From the NCBI RefSeq assembly GCF_020215705.1, contig NZ_JAIWNB010000018.1:1-64000 (forward strand): DNA of 64,000 nt. Direction: 5' to 3'. The position numbers and the translations under genes are program-made. Of this stretch, positions 43,445-52,582 are shown one piece after another. A model generated the notes under the pieces. It was not told the DNA's origin and searched no databases. It worked only from the letters and a program-made list of their open reading frames with translations. This DNA is from Nonomuraea aurantiaca. Lineage in GTDB: Bacteria; Actinomycetota; Actinomycetes; Streptosporangiales; Streptosporangiaceae. The first letter of the stretch is position 1. The number at the start of each line of letters is the position of its first letter.

Positions 43445-44973
43445 TCATTGCAGCAGGATGCGGTGGCGCAGGAGGTCGAACCCGGCACGGCCGTGCATCT
43501 GCCGCATGATTCTCTTCGTTCGCGTGTTGACGCCTTCGGTTCGGCCGTTGTGATGCGGCAAGGTGATGCCGACGTTCACAGCCTCGCGGTCGAGATCGAG
43601 GCCGTTGGCGAAGCCGTACAGGTGGGGCAGGTTAGCGGCCCGGCCATCGGTGAGCCAGGCGGTGAGCATGGCGTCGTTGCCTGCGGCCGGGGTGAGGAGT
43701 TCAGCGAAAGCACGGACCAGGCGAGCGAGTTCGGTCATTTCGGGGCACGTGACCACGAGTTCCTGCAGCAACGTGGTGTCGGCGCACCTAGCCTGTCGGG
43801 GCGGGTGAGCAGGAGCCGAGCGAGACGGCGTGGTGTGATGACGGGCCGATCGCCCTCGGCTCGGCCCTGGGTGATGTAGCGGTAGAGCAGGTTGAGGCTG
43901 CCCGTGTAACCGAGTTCCTTGATCTCGCGGAACAGCTGGAGAACCGGGACGGCCGGCTCGGCGGCGCGCCGCTCCCGCAGGTGATCGCGGTAAGGGTCGA
44001 CTAGGGTGGGCCGGTAGCGTGGAGCGCGGCGCAGAGCCTCGGACTGACGGGTGCGGGCGTAGCGCTTGACGGTGTTCAGGGACAGATTGAGACGGCGGGC
44101 GCATTCCAGCAGTCCAACGCCCTTGTCCAGCAGGTCGTGGATCTGCTGCCAGCGTTCGCGGGTGGTCTGCTCCTGGGCGCCGGCGGGCTGGGCCGGGTTG
44201 ACCATGGCCCAGCAGGAGCTGTGGGAGCGGACCTCGGCGAGGGTCTTGTCGCAGAGGTTTTTCCACAGGTGCCACCTGTCACTGACCTGCACCGCATCGG
44301 GCAACGCTCTCCGTATCGCCTCGCCGTAGGCACCCGACCCGTCCCGGCAGACGATCTCCACTCCGGGGTGGGCACGCAGCCACGCCTCAAGAGCATCGGC
44401 GCCACGACCTGGGAGAACGTCGATGCGCTCGCCAGTATCGGCCTTCGTGAGAATGGTGGCGTATCGCTGGCGGCGCTTGAGAGCGAAGTCATCGACCCCG
44501 AGCACTCGGGGGATCCGCGGTGGCGGCAGCCGCATGAGCGGCCGCAGTGCCGTGGACCTCGACACCGGGACGTCCAGCGCCTGTGATAGACGAGCGCCTG
44601 CCCGGCCCGCGAGCCCTCTCACCACCGCTCCCAGCCGGCCGGTGAGCCTGTTGGTACGGCGCTGGTAGCGCTCCAGCAGCCCCTGCACCTGTTCACGGAA
44701 CATCTGCCGTGGACACCCCAGCGCCGGGCAGACCAGGCGACGTACTCTCACCGACACCACCACTCCCCGCCCGTCGACCGGGACGTCCGTGACCGCCCGG
44801 CTGCAGAAGCCGTGCACACGGGAGGTCAGCATCCCGCACACCGGGCACGGCACAGGCTCATCCCGAGTGCGGGCCACGACCCGAATAAGGTCGTTCTCGT
44901 CCACCACATCCTCGATGACCAGGTCAGACAGCCCTGAGAACACCACGCCCACCAGATTGTTGATCTTCAGCAC
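43445..44973 (-). pseudogene. ISL3-family transposase with a late frameshift
   Basis: The N-terminus has the ISL3 zinc knuckle (PCPVCGMLTSRVHGF, then VCPALGCPRQMF). The DDE core follows with LGVDDFALKRRQRYATI, CRDGSGAYGEAI and DRWHLWKNL. The frame breaks near 43770, but one frame over it continues with LLQELVVTCPEMTELARLV, then ANLPHLYGFANGLDLDR and GRTEGVNTRTKRIMRQMHGR, which is the canonical ISL3 end. A one-base indel therefore splits it. It is inactive as written. I could not find convincing terminal repeats by eye. Confidence 0.8.
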
Positions 44974-45067
44974 GTCTCAGGCTGGCAGGTGATCACTCAG
45001 CGCCACCACCGATTACGGGACAGACCCAAACTAACGGCGGATCTGATGATCAAGGGAGAGACACTTG

Positions 45068-45572
45068 ATGTCCGACACCGCCGTGGAGTCGCCATCTATG
45101 AACGAACCGCTTGCCGAGTCGAATCGCTCGATCGCGGACGAGAAGCTGATCTCGATGCTCGTGGACCAAGCCCGCAGCGAGGGCCTGCAACTGATTGGCG
45201 AGGGCGGCCTGCTGCAGCAGCTGACCAAGCGGGTGCTGGAGTCCGCCTTGGAAGGTGAGATCACCGATCACCTCGGCTATGACAAGCACCACGCGGCAGG
45301 GAAGAACAGCGGTAACAGCGGCAACGGCAGCCGCGCCAAGACGGTACTGACCGACGTCGGCCCGGTGGAGGTGCGGGTGCAACGCGATGTGGCGGGCGCG
45401 TTCGAGCCCCAGCTGGTGCGCAAGCGGCAGCGCCGGCTGTCCGGGGTGGATGAGATGGTGTTGTCATTGTCGGCCAAGGGCCTGACTCATGGGGAGATCG
45501 CCGCGCATCTGGCCGAGGTGTACGAGACCCAGGTGTCCAAGCAGATGATCTCCACTATCCGCGGCACGCCGG
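45068..45572 (+). pseudogene. IS256-family transposase, 5' half
   Basis: The frame from ATG 45068 shows ADEKLISMLVDQARSEGLQL, the glycine-rich GYDKHHAAGKNSGNSGNGS, and LTDVGPVEVRVQRDVAGAFE. It then reads LSLSAKGLTHGEIAAHLAEV, the N-terminal third of an IS256-type transposase. At about 45572, after MISTIRG, the sequence changes and ends. The DDE catalytic part is missing. It is not the same copy as the IS256 fragment at the left edge. The junction lies next to the reductase gene. Confidence 0.8.
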
Positions 45573-45620
45573 ACAGGCGAAGCCTCCGCCGGTTCTCCGA
45601 TGGAGGTCTCGGTGTGAGCC

Positions 45621-46337
45621 TCAGAAGGTGCGGTCGGCGACCTTCACCCGGTGGCTCGCCTGCAACGCGGCGCGCAGCTTGTCGGCCGGCAGCGGCGCGG
45701 CGGGTGCCTGGAGGATGCGCTCGACCGGTACGTCGGGGTCGGCGAGGTAGATCTGGGTGTAGGCGCCGGACTCGGGCTCGAAGCGCCAGCTGCCGGCGAG
45801 GGTTCCGGCGTCGACGGTGTCGAAGCCGAGCCGCTCGATCAGCTGCGCGGCCCGGGCCTTGGCGCCGGGGTCGTCGCCGGCGATGGGCAGGGCGCTGCGG
45901 TCCGGGGCCCCGGCCGGCCGGGCGAGCAGGGGGATGTGGTGGGCCATGATGTTGTTGAAGACCTTGACCAGCAGGGCGCCAGACAGCACCTGCTGGGCCA
46001 GCTCGGTCGTGGTCACCTTCTCGGCGTCGAGTTCGGCGATCCGGCCGTCACGGAAGGGGTAGTAGTTGCCGGTGTCCAGAACGGTCCGGCCCCGCAGCAG
46101 TTCGGCGGGCACCGAGCTGTAGGCGGCCAGCGGGATGCTGAGGAGGGTTGCCTCGCCGGCGCGCGCGGCCTGCTCCACGGTGCCGGCTGTGGCTCGTGGC
46201 CCCAGTTCCTCGACCAGAGCTGCCAGGCTCTGCGGACCACGCGAGTTGGCGATCACCACGTCGATGTCCGCCGCCACCGCCAGCCGCGCGACCGCGGAGC
46301 CGATGTTTCCGCTTCCGATGATTCCCAGAGTCGGCAT
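45621..46337 (-). CDS. NADPH-dependent F420 reductase-like oxidoreductase
   Basis: The ATG at 46337 lies eight bases after GGAGGAA. The 238-residue protein opens with a Rossmann motif GIIGSGNIGSAVARLAV and continues with VIANSRGPQSL, which replaces the NADP-binding arginine loop seen in F420:NADP oxidoreductases. The middle reads VLDTGNYYPFRDG and GALLVKVFNNIMAHHIPLLA, typical of that family. It would transfer hydride between NADPH and an F420 or organic substrate. It stands alone, convergent with the truncated IS256. Confidence 0.85.
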   Translation of the reverse strand: MPTLGIIGSGNIGSAVARLAVAADIDVVIANSRGPQSLAALVEELGPRATAGTVEQAARAGEATLLSIPLAAYSSVPAELLRGRTVLDTGNYYPFRDGRIAELDAEKVTTTELAQQVLSGALLVKVFNNIMAHHIPLLARPAGAPDRSALPIAGDDPGAKARAAQLIERLGFDTVDAGTLAGSWRFEPESGAYTQIYLADPDVPVERILQAPAAPLPADKLRAALQASHRVKVADRTF

Positions 46338-46607
46338 CGCCGATTCCTCCCTTTGCGTGGTGGCCGTCCCGCGCCATGCGCCCGGGAACGCCATAGGCCA
46401 CCCCTGGCCACGTTAAGACCTCACATCAGTGTCAGAGGCAAGTCGGCGGCGCGCGGGGGACGCGACCGAGCGGCGCGGTGGCCTTGATCCTTTCCGATGG
46501 CGTGCGGACCATCCGCGCCGTCTAGGTGTGCGGGGAGCGTGGGTGCCGATTTGACGCCCGGCCGTCGCCATGTGGGCCGGGGGCTCACCGCTTGGACTTG
46601 CATGCTG

Positions 46608-46646
46608 AAACCGATCGGTTTACGGTGAGTGGAAACCGGTCGGTTT
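46608..46646. promoter_or_regulatory. two tandem TetR-type operators before the 4Fe-4S gene
   Basis: AAACCGATCGGTTT at 46608-46621 is a perfect 14-base palindrome. AAACCGGTCGGTTT follows at 46633-46646 with one changed central base. The centres are 25 bases apart, and the second ends 46 bases before the start codon. The same palindrome precedes the TetR gene and the SDR gene. No gene lies in the rest of 46338-46691. Confidence 0.88.
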
Positions 46647-46691
46647 CTCGTCGTGGGGGCGAGTCCGAGAACGAAACTCACTGGGGGAGCG

Positions 46692-47792
46692 ATGACTACC
46701 AGGCGCGACGCCGAGCAGCAGTCGCCGGATCCGAAGCTGCCGGCGAAGCTGGCTGGGCACCCGTCGGTGCAGGCCGTACTCGCCCGGCGCAGAGCCGGTG
46801 ACATCGCGAGCCCGCCGGCGGTGATCGACGCGGCCTGGCTGCGCGAGCTGTGCCTGGCGGCCGGTGCGGACGACGCGGCCGCGGTCAGCCTGGATCACCC
46901 CGACCTGGCCGGCGAGCGCGAGCACGCGCTGGCCGCGTTGCCTGGCACCCGTACCCTGATCGCGATGGTGTCCCGGATGAACCGCGACAACTGCCGCTCC
47001 CCGGCCCGCAGCGTGGCCAACCAGGAGTTCCACCAGACCGACGAGCAGGCCAACCACGCCGCCCGCAGCGTCACCCAGGCACTGCAGGACGCCGGCTATC
47101 GCGCGCTCAATCCCTCGGTCGGCTTCCCCCAGGAGATGGACCGCTACCCTGGCCGGATCTGGGTGGTGGCGCACAAGACCGTCGCGGTGGCCGCGGGGCT
47201 CGGCGTGATGGGCCTGCACCGCAACGTCATCCACCCCAAGTTCGGTAGCTTCGTCCTGCTGGCCACCGTCCTGGTGGACGCCCAGGTGAGCGAGTACGGG
47301 CAGGCGCTGGATTACAACCCGTGCATCGACTGCAAGTTGTGCGTCGCCGCCTGCCCGGTCGGCGCCATCGGCAAGGACGGAGACTTCGACTTCTTCGCCT
47401 GCACCACGCATAACTACCGTGAGTTCATGAGCGGGTTCACCGACTGGGCGCAGACCGTGGCCGACAGCCAGGACGCCGCCGACTACCGCTCCCGGGTCAC
47501 CGATTCCGAGAGCGCCTCGATGTGGCAGAGCCTGACCTCTCCTCCCGGCTACAAGTCCGGCTACTGCCTGGCCGTCTGCCCCGGCGGCGAGGACGTCCTG
47601 GGCCCGTACCTGGAGGACCGCAAGGCCTTCATGGACACCGTGCTGCGGCCGCTGCAGGACAAGAAGGAGACTCTGTACGTCCTGCCGGGCTCGCACGCGC
47701 AGGAATACGCCCAGCGCCGCTTCCCCCACAAGCCCGTCAAAGAAGTCACCGGCGGCTGGCAGCCCCCGGCGAAACGCCCCGCATCCTCCTGA
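46692..47792 (+). CDS. 4Fe-4S protein related to epoxyqueuosine reductase
   Basis: The ATG at 46692 follows GGGGGAG. The 366-residue protein has an N-terminal domain like that of QueG-type iron-sulfur enzymes (VANQEFHQTDEQANHAAR, then VVAHKTVAVAAGLGVMGLHR). A ferredoxin-type motif CIDCKLCVAACPVG follows, and a further CLAVCPGGED gives a second cluster set. It probably reduces a small substrate using low-potential electrons, but its substrate is unknown. Two TetR operators sit in front of it. It is the first transcription unit of the AAACCGATCGGTTT regulon. Confidence 0.82.
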   Translation: MTTRRDAEQQSPDPKLPAKLAGHPSVQAVLARRRAGDIASPPAVIDAAWLRELCLAAGADDAAAVSLDHPDLAGEREHALAALPGTRTLIAMVSRMNRDNCRSPARSVANQEFHQTDEQANHAARSVTQALQDAGYRALNPSVGFPQEMDRYPGRIWVVAHKTVAVAAGLGVMGLHRNVIHPKFGSFVLLATVLVDAQVSEYGQALDYNPCIDCKLCVAACPVGAIGKDGDFDFFACTTHNYREFMSGFTDWAQTVADSQDAADYRSRVTDSESASMWQSLTSPPGYKSGYCLAVCPGGEDVLGPYLEDRKAFMDTVLRPLQDKKETLYVLPGSHAQEYAQRRFPHKPVKEVTGGWQPPAKRPASS

Positions 47793-47895
47793 CCCGTGGT
47801 GGCCGCGCTGTTCGGGTTCGGTGTGACGGCCTGGTACGACCGCAAGGGGCTGCATCGCATACCCGCCGAGACCATTTCGTCCCGGCGCGCCCGGG

Positions 47896-47909
47896 AAACC
47901 GATCGGTTT
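47896..47909. promoter_or_regulatory. operator palindrome before tetR-type gene
   Basis: Perfect copy of AAACCGATCGGTTT, 32 bases before the start of the TetR gene, consistent with autorepression. Confidence 0.85.
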
Positions 47910-47941
47910 TTAATTCGCTGGAATCGAGTTAACCTCGCTGT

Positions 47942-48511
47942 ATGACTACCGACGTGAGGCCAAGTTCCCGAGAGCGGCTGCTGGAGGCGGCGGCCACGCT
48001 CACATACCGAGACGGTGTCGGCATCGGCATCGAGGCGCTGTGCAAGGCGGCGGGGGTGTCGAAGCGCTCCATGTACCAGCTGTTCGAGAGCAAGGACGAG
48101 CTGCTGGCGGCGAGCCTGGAGGAGCGCTCGGCCGCCTTCGTGGCGGGGCTTCTGCCCGCGGCGGGTGATGGCCGTTCGCCGCGCGAGCGGATCCTGCACG
48201 TCTTCGAGCAGGTGGAGGTGCAGGCGGGTGCGCCCGAGTTTCGGGGTTGTCAGTATCTGGCGGTGCAGATCGAGCTCAAGGATCAGAGCCACCCTGCGAG
48301 CCGGGTGGCGCACCGGGTCAAGGGGAACCTGACGGCTTTTTTCCGTACCGAGGCCGAGCAGGGTGGGGCGAGCGATCCGGACCTGCTGGCCCGGCAGCTC
48401 AGCGTGGTCTTCGACGGCGCCAGCGCTCGCGCGGGGATCGGAGCCGACAGTCTGACGGGGCTCATCGCGCCCACCGTGGCAACCCTGCTCGATGCGGCAG
48501 GCGTGCGCTGA
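47942..48511 (+). CDS. TetR-family transcriptional repressor of the local regulon
   Basis: The 189-residue protein begins with a standard TetR HTH (SRERLLEAAATLTYRDGVG, then ALCKAAGVSKRSMYQLFESK) followed by an all-helical ligand domain (LLPAAGDGRSPRERILHVF, QIELKDQSHPASRVA). One copy of AAACCGATCGGTTT lies upstream of it, two upstream of the 4Fe-4S gene, and two upstream of the SDR gene, so it is the natural repressor of all three. The ligand is unknown. The neighbouring oxidoreductases suggest a reactive or xenobiotic compound. Confidence 0.9.
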   Translation: MTTDVRPSSRERLLEAAATLTYRDGVGIGIEALCKAAGVSKRSMYQLFESKDELLAASLEERSAAFVAGLLPAAGDGRSPRERILHVFEQVEVQAGAPEFRGCQYLAVQIELKDQSHPASRVAHRVKGNLTAFFRTEAEQGGASDPDLLARQLSVVFDGASARAGIGADSLTGLIAPTVATLLDAAGVR

Positions 48512-48658
48512 CCCGTTGCCCTTTTCGAGCAGGATGTGCCCTAGAAGGGGATGCGGTAGTCGGAGCAAGTCCCTGGCTCGAACGCCGACCCTCTGCTGGC
48601 GGACCAGCCTGGACGGAGCGTGACGCGGGATCGGCTTCCTCCTTGAGCTTACGCATGG

Positions 48659-48696
48659 AAACCGATCGGTTTACGGTGGTTGAAACCGATCGGTTT
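48659..48696. promoter_or_regulatory. two tandem TetR-type operators before the SDR gene
   Basis: Two perfect copies of AAACCGATCGGTTT at 48659-48672 and 48683-48696, 24 bases centre to centre. The arrangement copies that upstream of the 4Fe-4S gene. They lie just before the ATG at 48720. Confidence 0.88.
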
Positions 48697-48719
48697 TCTG
48701 CTGAGCAAGGGAGTCCAGG

Positions 48720-49183
48720 ATGGCGACGAATCGGCCGATGGCACTCGTGACGGTGCGTCATCCGGCATCGGAAAGGCGGCCGCGCTCGCGCTGGTCGAAG
48801 CGGGCTTCGACGTGGTCGGCACCAGCCGCGACACCTCGCGCGTCACCCTGCTCGACGGTGTGACCTTCGCCGACCTCGACGTGGCCAGTGACGAGTCGGT
48901 CATCGCCGTGGTCCAGCAGGTGATCGAGCGGTTCGGGCGAATCGACGTCCTGGTCAACAACGCCGGCATGGGCGCCATCGGTGCCGTTGAGGAGAGCTCC
49001 GTCGCGCAGGCCCAGGCCCTCTTCAACGTCAACGTCTTCGGTGTGATGCGCATGACCAAGGCCGTCCTGCCCCACATGCGCGCTCAAGGACACGGGCGCA
49101 TCATCAACCTCTCCTCCGTGGTCGGCTTCCTGCCCTCGCCTTACATGGCCGCCTACGCCGCCTCCAAGCATGCGATCGAGGGC
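48720..49183 (+). pseudogene. SDR-family oxidoreductase, frameshifted start and fused 3' end
   Basis: From ATG 48720 the frame gives TNRPMALVT and then changes frame. A one-base deletion in a G-run near 48750 would explain it, because the next frame continues with GASSGIGKAAALALVEAGFD. The rest is a normal SDR: VTFADLDVASDES, LVNNAGMGAIGAV, LPHMRAQGHGRIINLSS and the YxxxK active site in YAASKHAIEG. At about 49183 it joins an alpha/beta-hydrolase sequence without a stop. About 155 of the usual 280 residues remain. It would have been the second unit of the TetR regulon. Confidence 0.75.
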
Positions 49184-49189
49184 GGGCGC

Positions 49190-49715
49190 CACAGCCTTGG
49201 GGGAAGGCTGCGTTACCTCAAAGCGGGTTCGGGTGCTCCGCTGGTCCTGCTGCACACCGTGCGAACGCAGGCCGAGCACTTCCGCGGCCTCATCCCCTTG
49301 ATCTCCGGCCGGTACACCGTGTACGCCCTCGATCTGCCGGGGATGGGCTACTCCGAGATCGTGCCTGGTGCGTCGTACCAGGAGCCGGCGATGCGCGCGG
49401 GCGTCGAACGGCTGCTCACCGAACTCGACCTCCATGACGTGACGCTGGTCGGGGAGTCCATGGGGCGGTGCTCGCCCTGAGCACCGCGGCCGATCTGCCG
49501 GAGCGCGTACGGCGCGTCGTTGCGGTGAATGCCTACGACTACCGCGGCGGAATCGCCCGGTCCAGTCTTCTCGCCCGTGTGGTGGTCGGCGGTGTCCTCA
49601 CCCCGGTGGTGGGCCCGATGGTCGCCGGGGTGGAGCCCAAGCCCGCCCTCCGCAGGATCTTGCAGGGCGGCCTGGGCGACAAGTCCGCTTTGCGGGCGGA
49701 CTACCGGAGGAAGAG
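49190..49715 (+). pseudogene. alpha/beta-hydrolase fragment fused behind the SDR
   Basis: The frame fused to the SDR reads YLKAGSGAPLVLLHTVRTQA, YTVYALDLPGMGYSEI and TLVGESMG with the nucleophile serine. A frameshift near 49466 follows, after which VLALSTAADLPERVRRVVAV and ALRRILQGGLGDKSALRAD continue in another frame. The catalytic histidine region is missing. This is a 5'-truncated and frameshifted alpha/beta hydrolase. Confidence 0.65.
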
Positions 49716-49735
49716 CGGCGTTCGTGGCTCGGCGG

Positions 49736-50040
49736 GCTCGTCGCGGACTGGTCGCCGCAGCAGCGGGCCCACTGGATCGCCGCGCGGGTGCTGCAGCGGT
49801 CCGGCCTGCCGACGGTCGACATCCGGGGGGCCATGTTCGTCGAGAACCCCCTGATGACCTGGCTGGCGCTGGAGCCGCTGGGCAACGGGGAGCTGCGCCT
49901 GCCCTTCGGCGACCACCGGCTCGCGCCCATCGCGGGTTACGACGTGGCGGAGGTGTGCGCGAAGATCCTGGCCGACCCGGCGCCGCACATCTCCAAGTCC
50001 TACGAGCTCAACGGCCCGGAACTGAAGGACATGTACGTGT
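49736..50040 (+). pseudogene. NmrA-type NAD(P)-binding fragment
   Basis: In a third frame the sequence reads RAHWIAARVLQRSGLPTVDI, FVENPLMTWLALEPLGNG, YDVAEVCAKILADPAPH and YELNGPELKDMY. This is the C-terminal substrate domain of NmrA-like SDR-fold proteins. Both ends are cut. Together with the SDR and hydrolase pieces it forms a chimera of three unrelated genes in 1.3 kb. Confidence 0.6.
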
Positions 50041-50231
50041 GCCGAGCGGGCGACTCACGTCCTGACCGGCCCCACGCCCCACTGCGCAGGTCCCAGAACC
50101 GCCTGACCTGCGCGGGCTCCGCACCCTGCCGGACGGGCACAGGATGCAATGTGCGGCATCGGCAGGTCGGCGCACAACCTCAGACCGCCATTCGTGACCG
50201 TCCTGAAATCTGGCGATAACACCTTCATAAC

Positions 50232-50300
50232 GTCCCATCTACACGTGTTGCTCCTACGGAATCCGTAGCCGAATACTGCATCAACACGAGTAGATGGGAC
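50232..50300. promoter_or_regulatory. nested palindromic operator of the ribose-type operon
   Basis: The arms GTCCCATCTACACGTGTTG (50232-50250) and CAACACGAGTAGATGGGAC (50282-50300) pair at 18 of 19 positions. They enclose a perfect smaller palindrome CTACGGAATCCGTAG (50254-50268). This lies directly before the LacI-type gene. It fits a binding site for its product, perhaps as a tetramer. Confidence 0.8.
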
Positions 50301-50307
50301 TTCCGTA

Positions 50308-51333
50308 GTGGTCACACGCCGCGATGTGGCGCGGCTGGCCGGCACCTCAGAGGCTGTCGTCAGCTACGTGCTCAACAACGGGCCGAGGAATGTCGCGCCG
50401 CCCACCCGCGAACGGGTGCTGCGCGCGATCGACGAGCTCGGCTACCGGCCGAACGCCGTCGCACGCTCGTTGCGCACCAGCCGTACGCACACGATCGGGC
50501 TTGTCGTCCCCGACAACGCCAACCCCTTCTTCGCCGAGCTGGCCCGCGAGATCGAGGACGTCGCCTTCGAGCACGGCCTGACGCTGCTGCTCGGCAACGC
50601 GATGGACGACGACGATCGCGAGGCCGCCTACGTGCGGACCCTGATCGACCGCCAGGTGGATGGGTTGATCCTGATTCCCGCCCACGGCCCGCACGCCTGG
50701 CGGTCTCAGCTCGCCGCTTCCCGGGTGCCGTGCATCGTGCTCGACCGCGAGCTCGACGACACCCCGGCGAGCCACCTGCTTCTCGACAACGAGGGCGGCG
50801 CGTACGAGGCGACCGGCCACCTGCTCGCGCACGGGCAGCGGCGTATCGGCTGCGTGGCGGGACCGAAGGACATCCATCCTACCGTCGAGCGGGTCGCCGG
50901 CTGGTCGCGGGCGCTGGCCGAAGCCGGCCTCGATCCAGCCTCCATGCCGCTGGTCCACGGTCCGTTCGGGCGGCGGCAGGGCTACCTCGGCGGCCACCAG
51001 CTCCTGTCAATGGAGGACCGGCCCACCGCGCTCTTCGTGACCAGCGACGAGCAGGCGATCGGCGTCATGCGCGCCGCGGCCGAGCTGGGGCTGAGCGTGC
51101 CCGGCGACGTCGCGCTGTGCTCGTTCGACGGCATCGCCGCCTCCTCCTACACCGTGCCCGCGCTCAGCACCATGCGCCAGCCGATCGAAGTACTGGGCAG
51201 GCGCGCAGTGGAGCTGCTGGTGGCACAGATCGGTGACTCATCGGGAGGCGAGCGGGTCGTCCTGTCAGCCGCCCTGATCAGGCGCGGCTCCTGTGGCTGC
51301 CCCGACCCGGTCGGCGGGGTCGACGATGCGTGA
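50308..51333 (+). CDS. LacI-family repressor of the sugar operon
   Basis: The 341-residue protein starts with a LacI HTH and hinge (TRRDVARLAGTSEAVVSYVL, then APPTRERVLRAIDELGYRP). The sugar-binding domain has GLVVPDNANPFFAELAREIE, DGLILIPAHG and a C-terminal dimerisation surface. Start GTG 50308 lies eight bases after the operator palindrome. It is the first gene of an operon with kinase, pyranase and transporter and probably represses the whole set until ribose or a related sugar is bound. The stop overlaps the kinase ATG. Confidence 0.9.
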   Translation: MVTRRDVARLAGTSEAVVSYVLNNGPRNVAPPTRERVLRAIDELGYRPNAVARSLRTSRTHTIGLVVPDNANPFFAELAREIEDVAFEHGLTLLLGNAMDDDDREAAYVRTLIDRQVDGLILIPAHGPHAWRSQLAASRVPCIVLDRELDDTPASHLLLDNEGGAYEATGHLLAHGQRRIGCVAGPKDIHPTVERVAGWSRALAEAGLDPASMPLVHGPFGRRQGYLGGHQLLSMEDRPTALFVTSDEQAIGVMRAAAELGLSVPGDVALCSFDGIAASSYTVPALSTMRQPIEVLGRRAVELLVAQIGDSSGGERVVLSAALIRRGSCGCPDPVGGVDDA

Positions 51334-52207
51334 GCCGGAGCTGGTCGTCGTCGGCAGCCTCAACATGGATCTCACGGTTCCGGTGACGCGCCTGCCCGGC
51401 CGGGGCGAGACGGTCGCGGGCGCCGCCGCGGTGCGGGCCGCCGGAGGCAAGGGCGCCAACCAGGCGGTGGCCGCCGCCCGGCTGGGCGCGCGGGTTCGCC
51501 TGGTGGGCCAGGTCGGCGACGACGCGCTGGGCGGCGAGCTGCTCGCCGCCGTGGCGCGCGAGGGCGTGGACGTCTCAGGTGTACGGCGGGCGCCCGCCGC
51601 CACCGGGCTGGCGATGATCGTCGTCGAGGACGGTGGCGAGAACATGATCACTGTCGCCAGGGGCGCCAACGGACTGCTCCGCCTCACCGACCTCGACCTC
51701 GCCGGCGCCGGCGCGCTCCTGCTGCAGCTGGAGATCCCGGTGGCCGCCTGCCTCGCCGCCGCCCGGCAGGCCAGGGCGCACGGTGTGCCGGTGATCCTCA
51801 ACGCCGCGCCGTACACGCGGGGTCTTGACGAGCTGCTCACCCAGGTGGACCTGCTGATCGTCAACGAGGGCGAGGCCGCCGCCCTGTGCGGCGGCACCGA
51901 CCCCGCCGCGCTGCTCGCGCTCGGGCCGCGCGCCGCGGTGGTGACGCTGGGCGAGCGCGGGGCGCGCGGCCAGGACGCCTCCGGCGTCTGCCAGGTGCCC
52001 TCCTTCCCCGTGCACGCGGTGGACGCGGTCGGCGCGGGGGACACCTTCTGCGCGCAGCTCGCGCTCTCTTACGCGGCCGGCCTGCCCCTCGACCAGGCGC
52101 TACGGCGGGCCTGCGCGGCCGGCGCGCTGGCCACCACCGGCCACGGAGCCCAAACCGCCATGCCCACCGGCGACCAAGTGGAAAGGCTGCTCGCCCATGC
52201 GTCATGA
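51326..52207 (+). CDS. rbsK: ribokinase (PfkB family)
   Basis: The ATG at 51326 overlaps the LacI stop. The 293-residue kinase has VVGSLNMDLTVPVTRLPGRG and AAGGKGANQAVAAARLG (substrate site). The PfkB signature 2 is DAVGAGDTFCAQLALSYAAG, with the catalytic aspartate. It phosphorylates ribose at O5 to feed the pentose phosphate pathway. It overlaps the pyranase gene by eleven bases. The motifs and length are complete. Confidence 0.92.
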   Translation: MREPELVVVGSLNMDLTVPVTRLPGRGETVAGAAAVRAAGGKGANQAVAAARLGARVRLVGQVGDDALGGELLAAVAREGVDVSGVRRAPAATGLAMIVVEDGGENMITVARGANGLLRLTDLDLAGAGALLLQLEIPVAACLAAARQARAHGVPVILNAAPYTRGLDELLTQVDLLIVNEGEAAALCGGTDPAALLALGPRAAVVTLGERGARGQDASGVCQVPSFPVHAVDAVGAGDTFCAQLALSYAAGLPLDQALRRACAAGALATTGHGAQTAMPTGDQVERLLAHAS

Positions 52208-52568
52208 CGGCCTCTGGCATCCCCGTCTGCTGCACATCCTGTCCGCGGCGGGACACACCGACCTCATCGTGGTGGCCGACCCCGGCCTGCCCGTCCCGCC
52301 CGGCGTCGAGACGGTCGACCTCGTCTGGCGCAGGGGCGAGCCTGCCTTCCTGCCCGTACTGGAAGCGGTGCTCGGCGAGCTCGTCGTCGAGACCGCCTAC
52401 GTCGCCGAGGAGTCGCCGCCCGGCTTCCTCGATGGCGTGCTGACAAGAACAGAACGCATCCCCCACACCCATCTCAAAAAGCTCACCGGCCGGGCCCGCG
52501 CAGTCGTGCGGACCGGCGAGGCGACGCCGTACGCGAACGTCGTCCTCCAAGCGGGCGTTCCCTTCTGA
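52197..52568 (+). CDS. rbsD: D-ribose pyranase
   Basis: The 123-residue protein has the RbsD fold: HILSAAGHTDLIVVADPGLP with the catalytic histidine, VETVDLVWRRGEPAFLPVL, and RTERIPHTHLKKLTGRARAV. It ends with the typical RTGEATPYANVVLQAGVPF tail. It interconverts pyranose and furanose forms of ribose so that the kinase can use it. It overlaps rbsK at its 5' end and is followed 14 bases later by the binding-protein gene. Confidence 0.92.
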   Translation: MRHDGLWHPRLLHILSAAGHTDLIVVADPGLPVPPGVETVDLVWRRGEPAFLPVLEAVLGELVVETAYVAEESPPGFLDGVLTRTERIPHTHLKKLTGRARAVVRTGEATPYANVVLQAGVPF

Positions 52569-52582
52569 AGGAGAAACACCAC

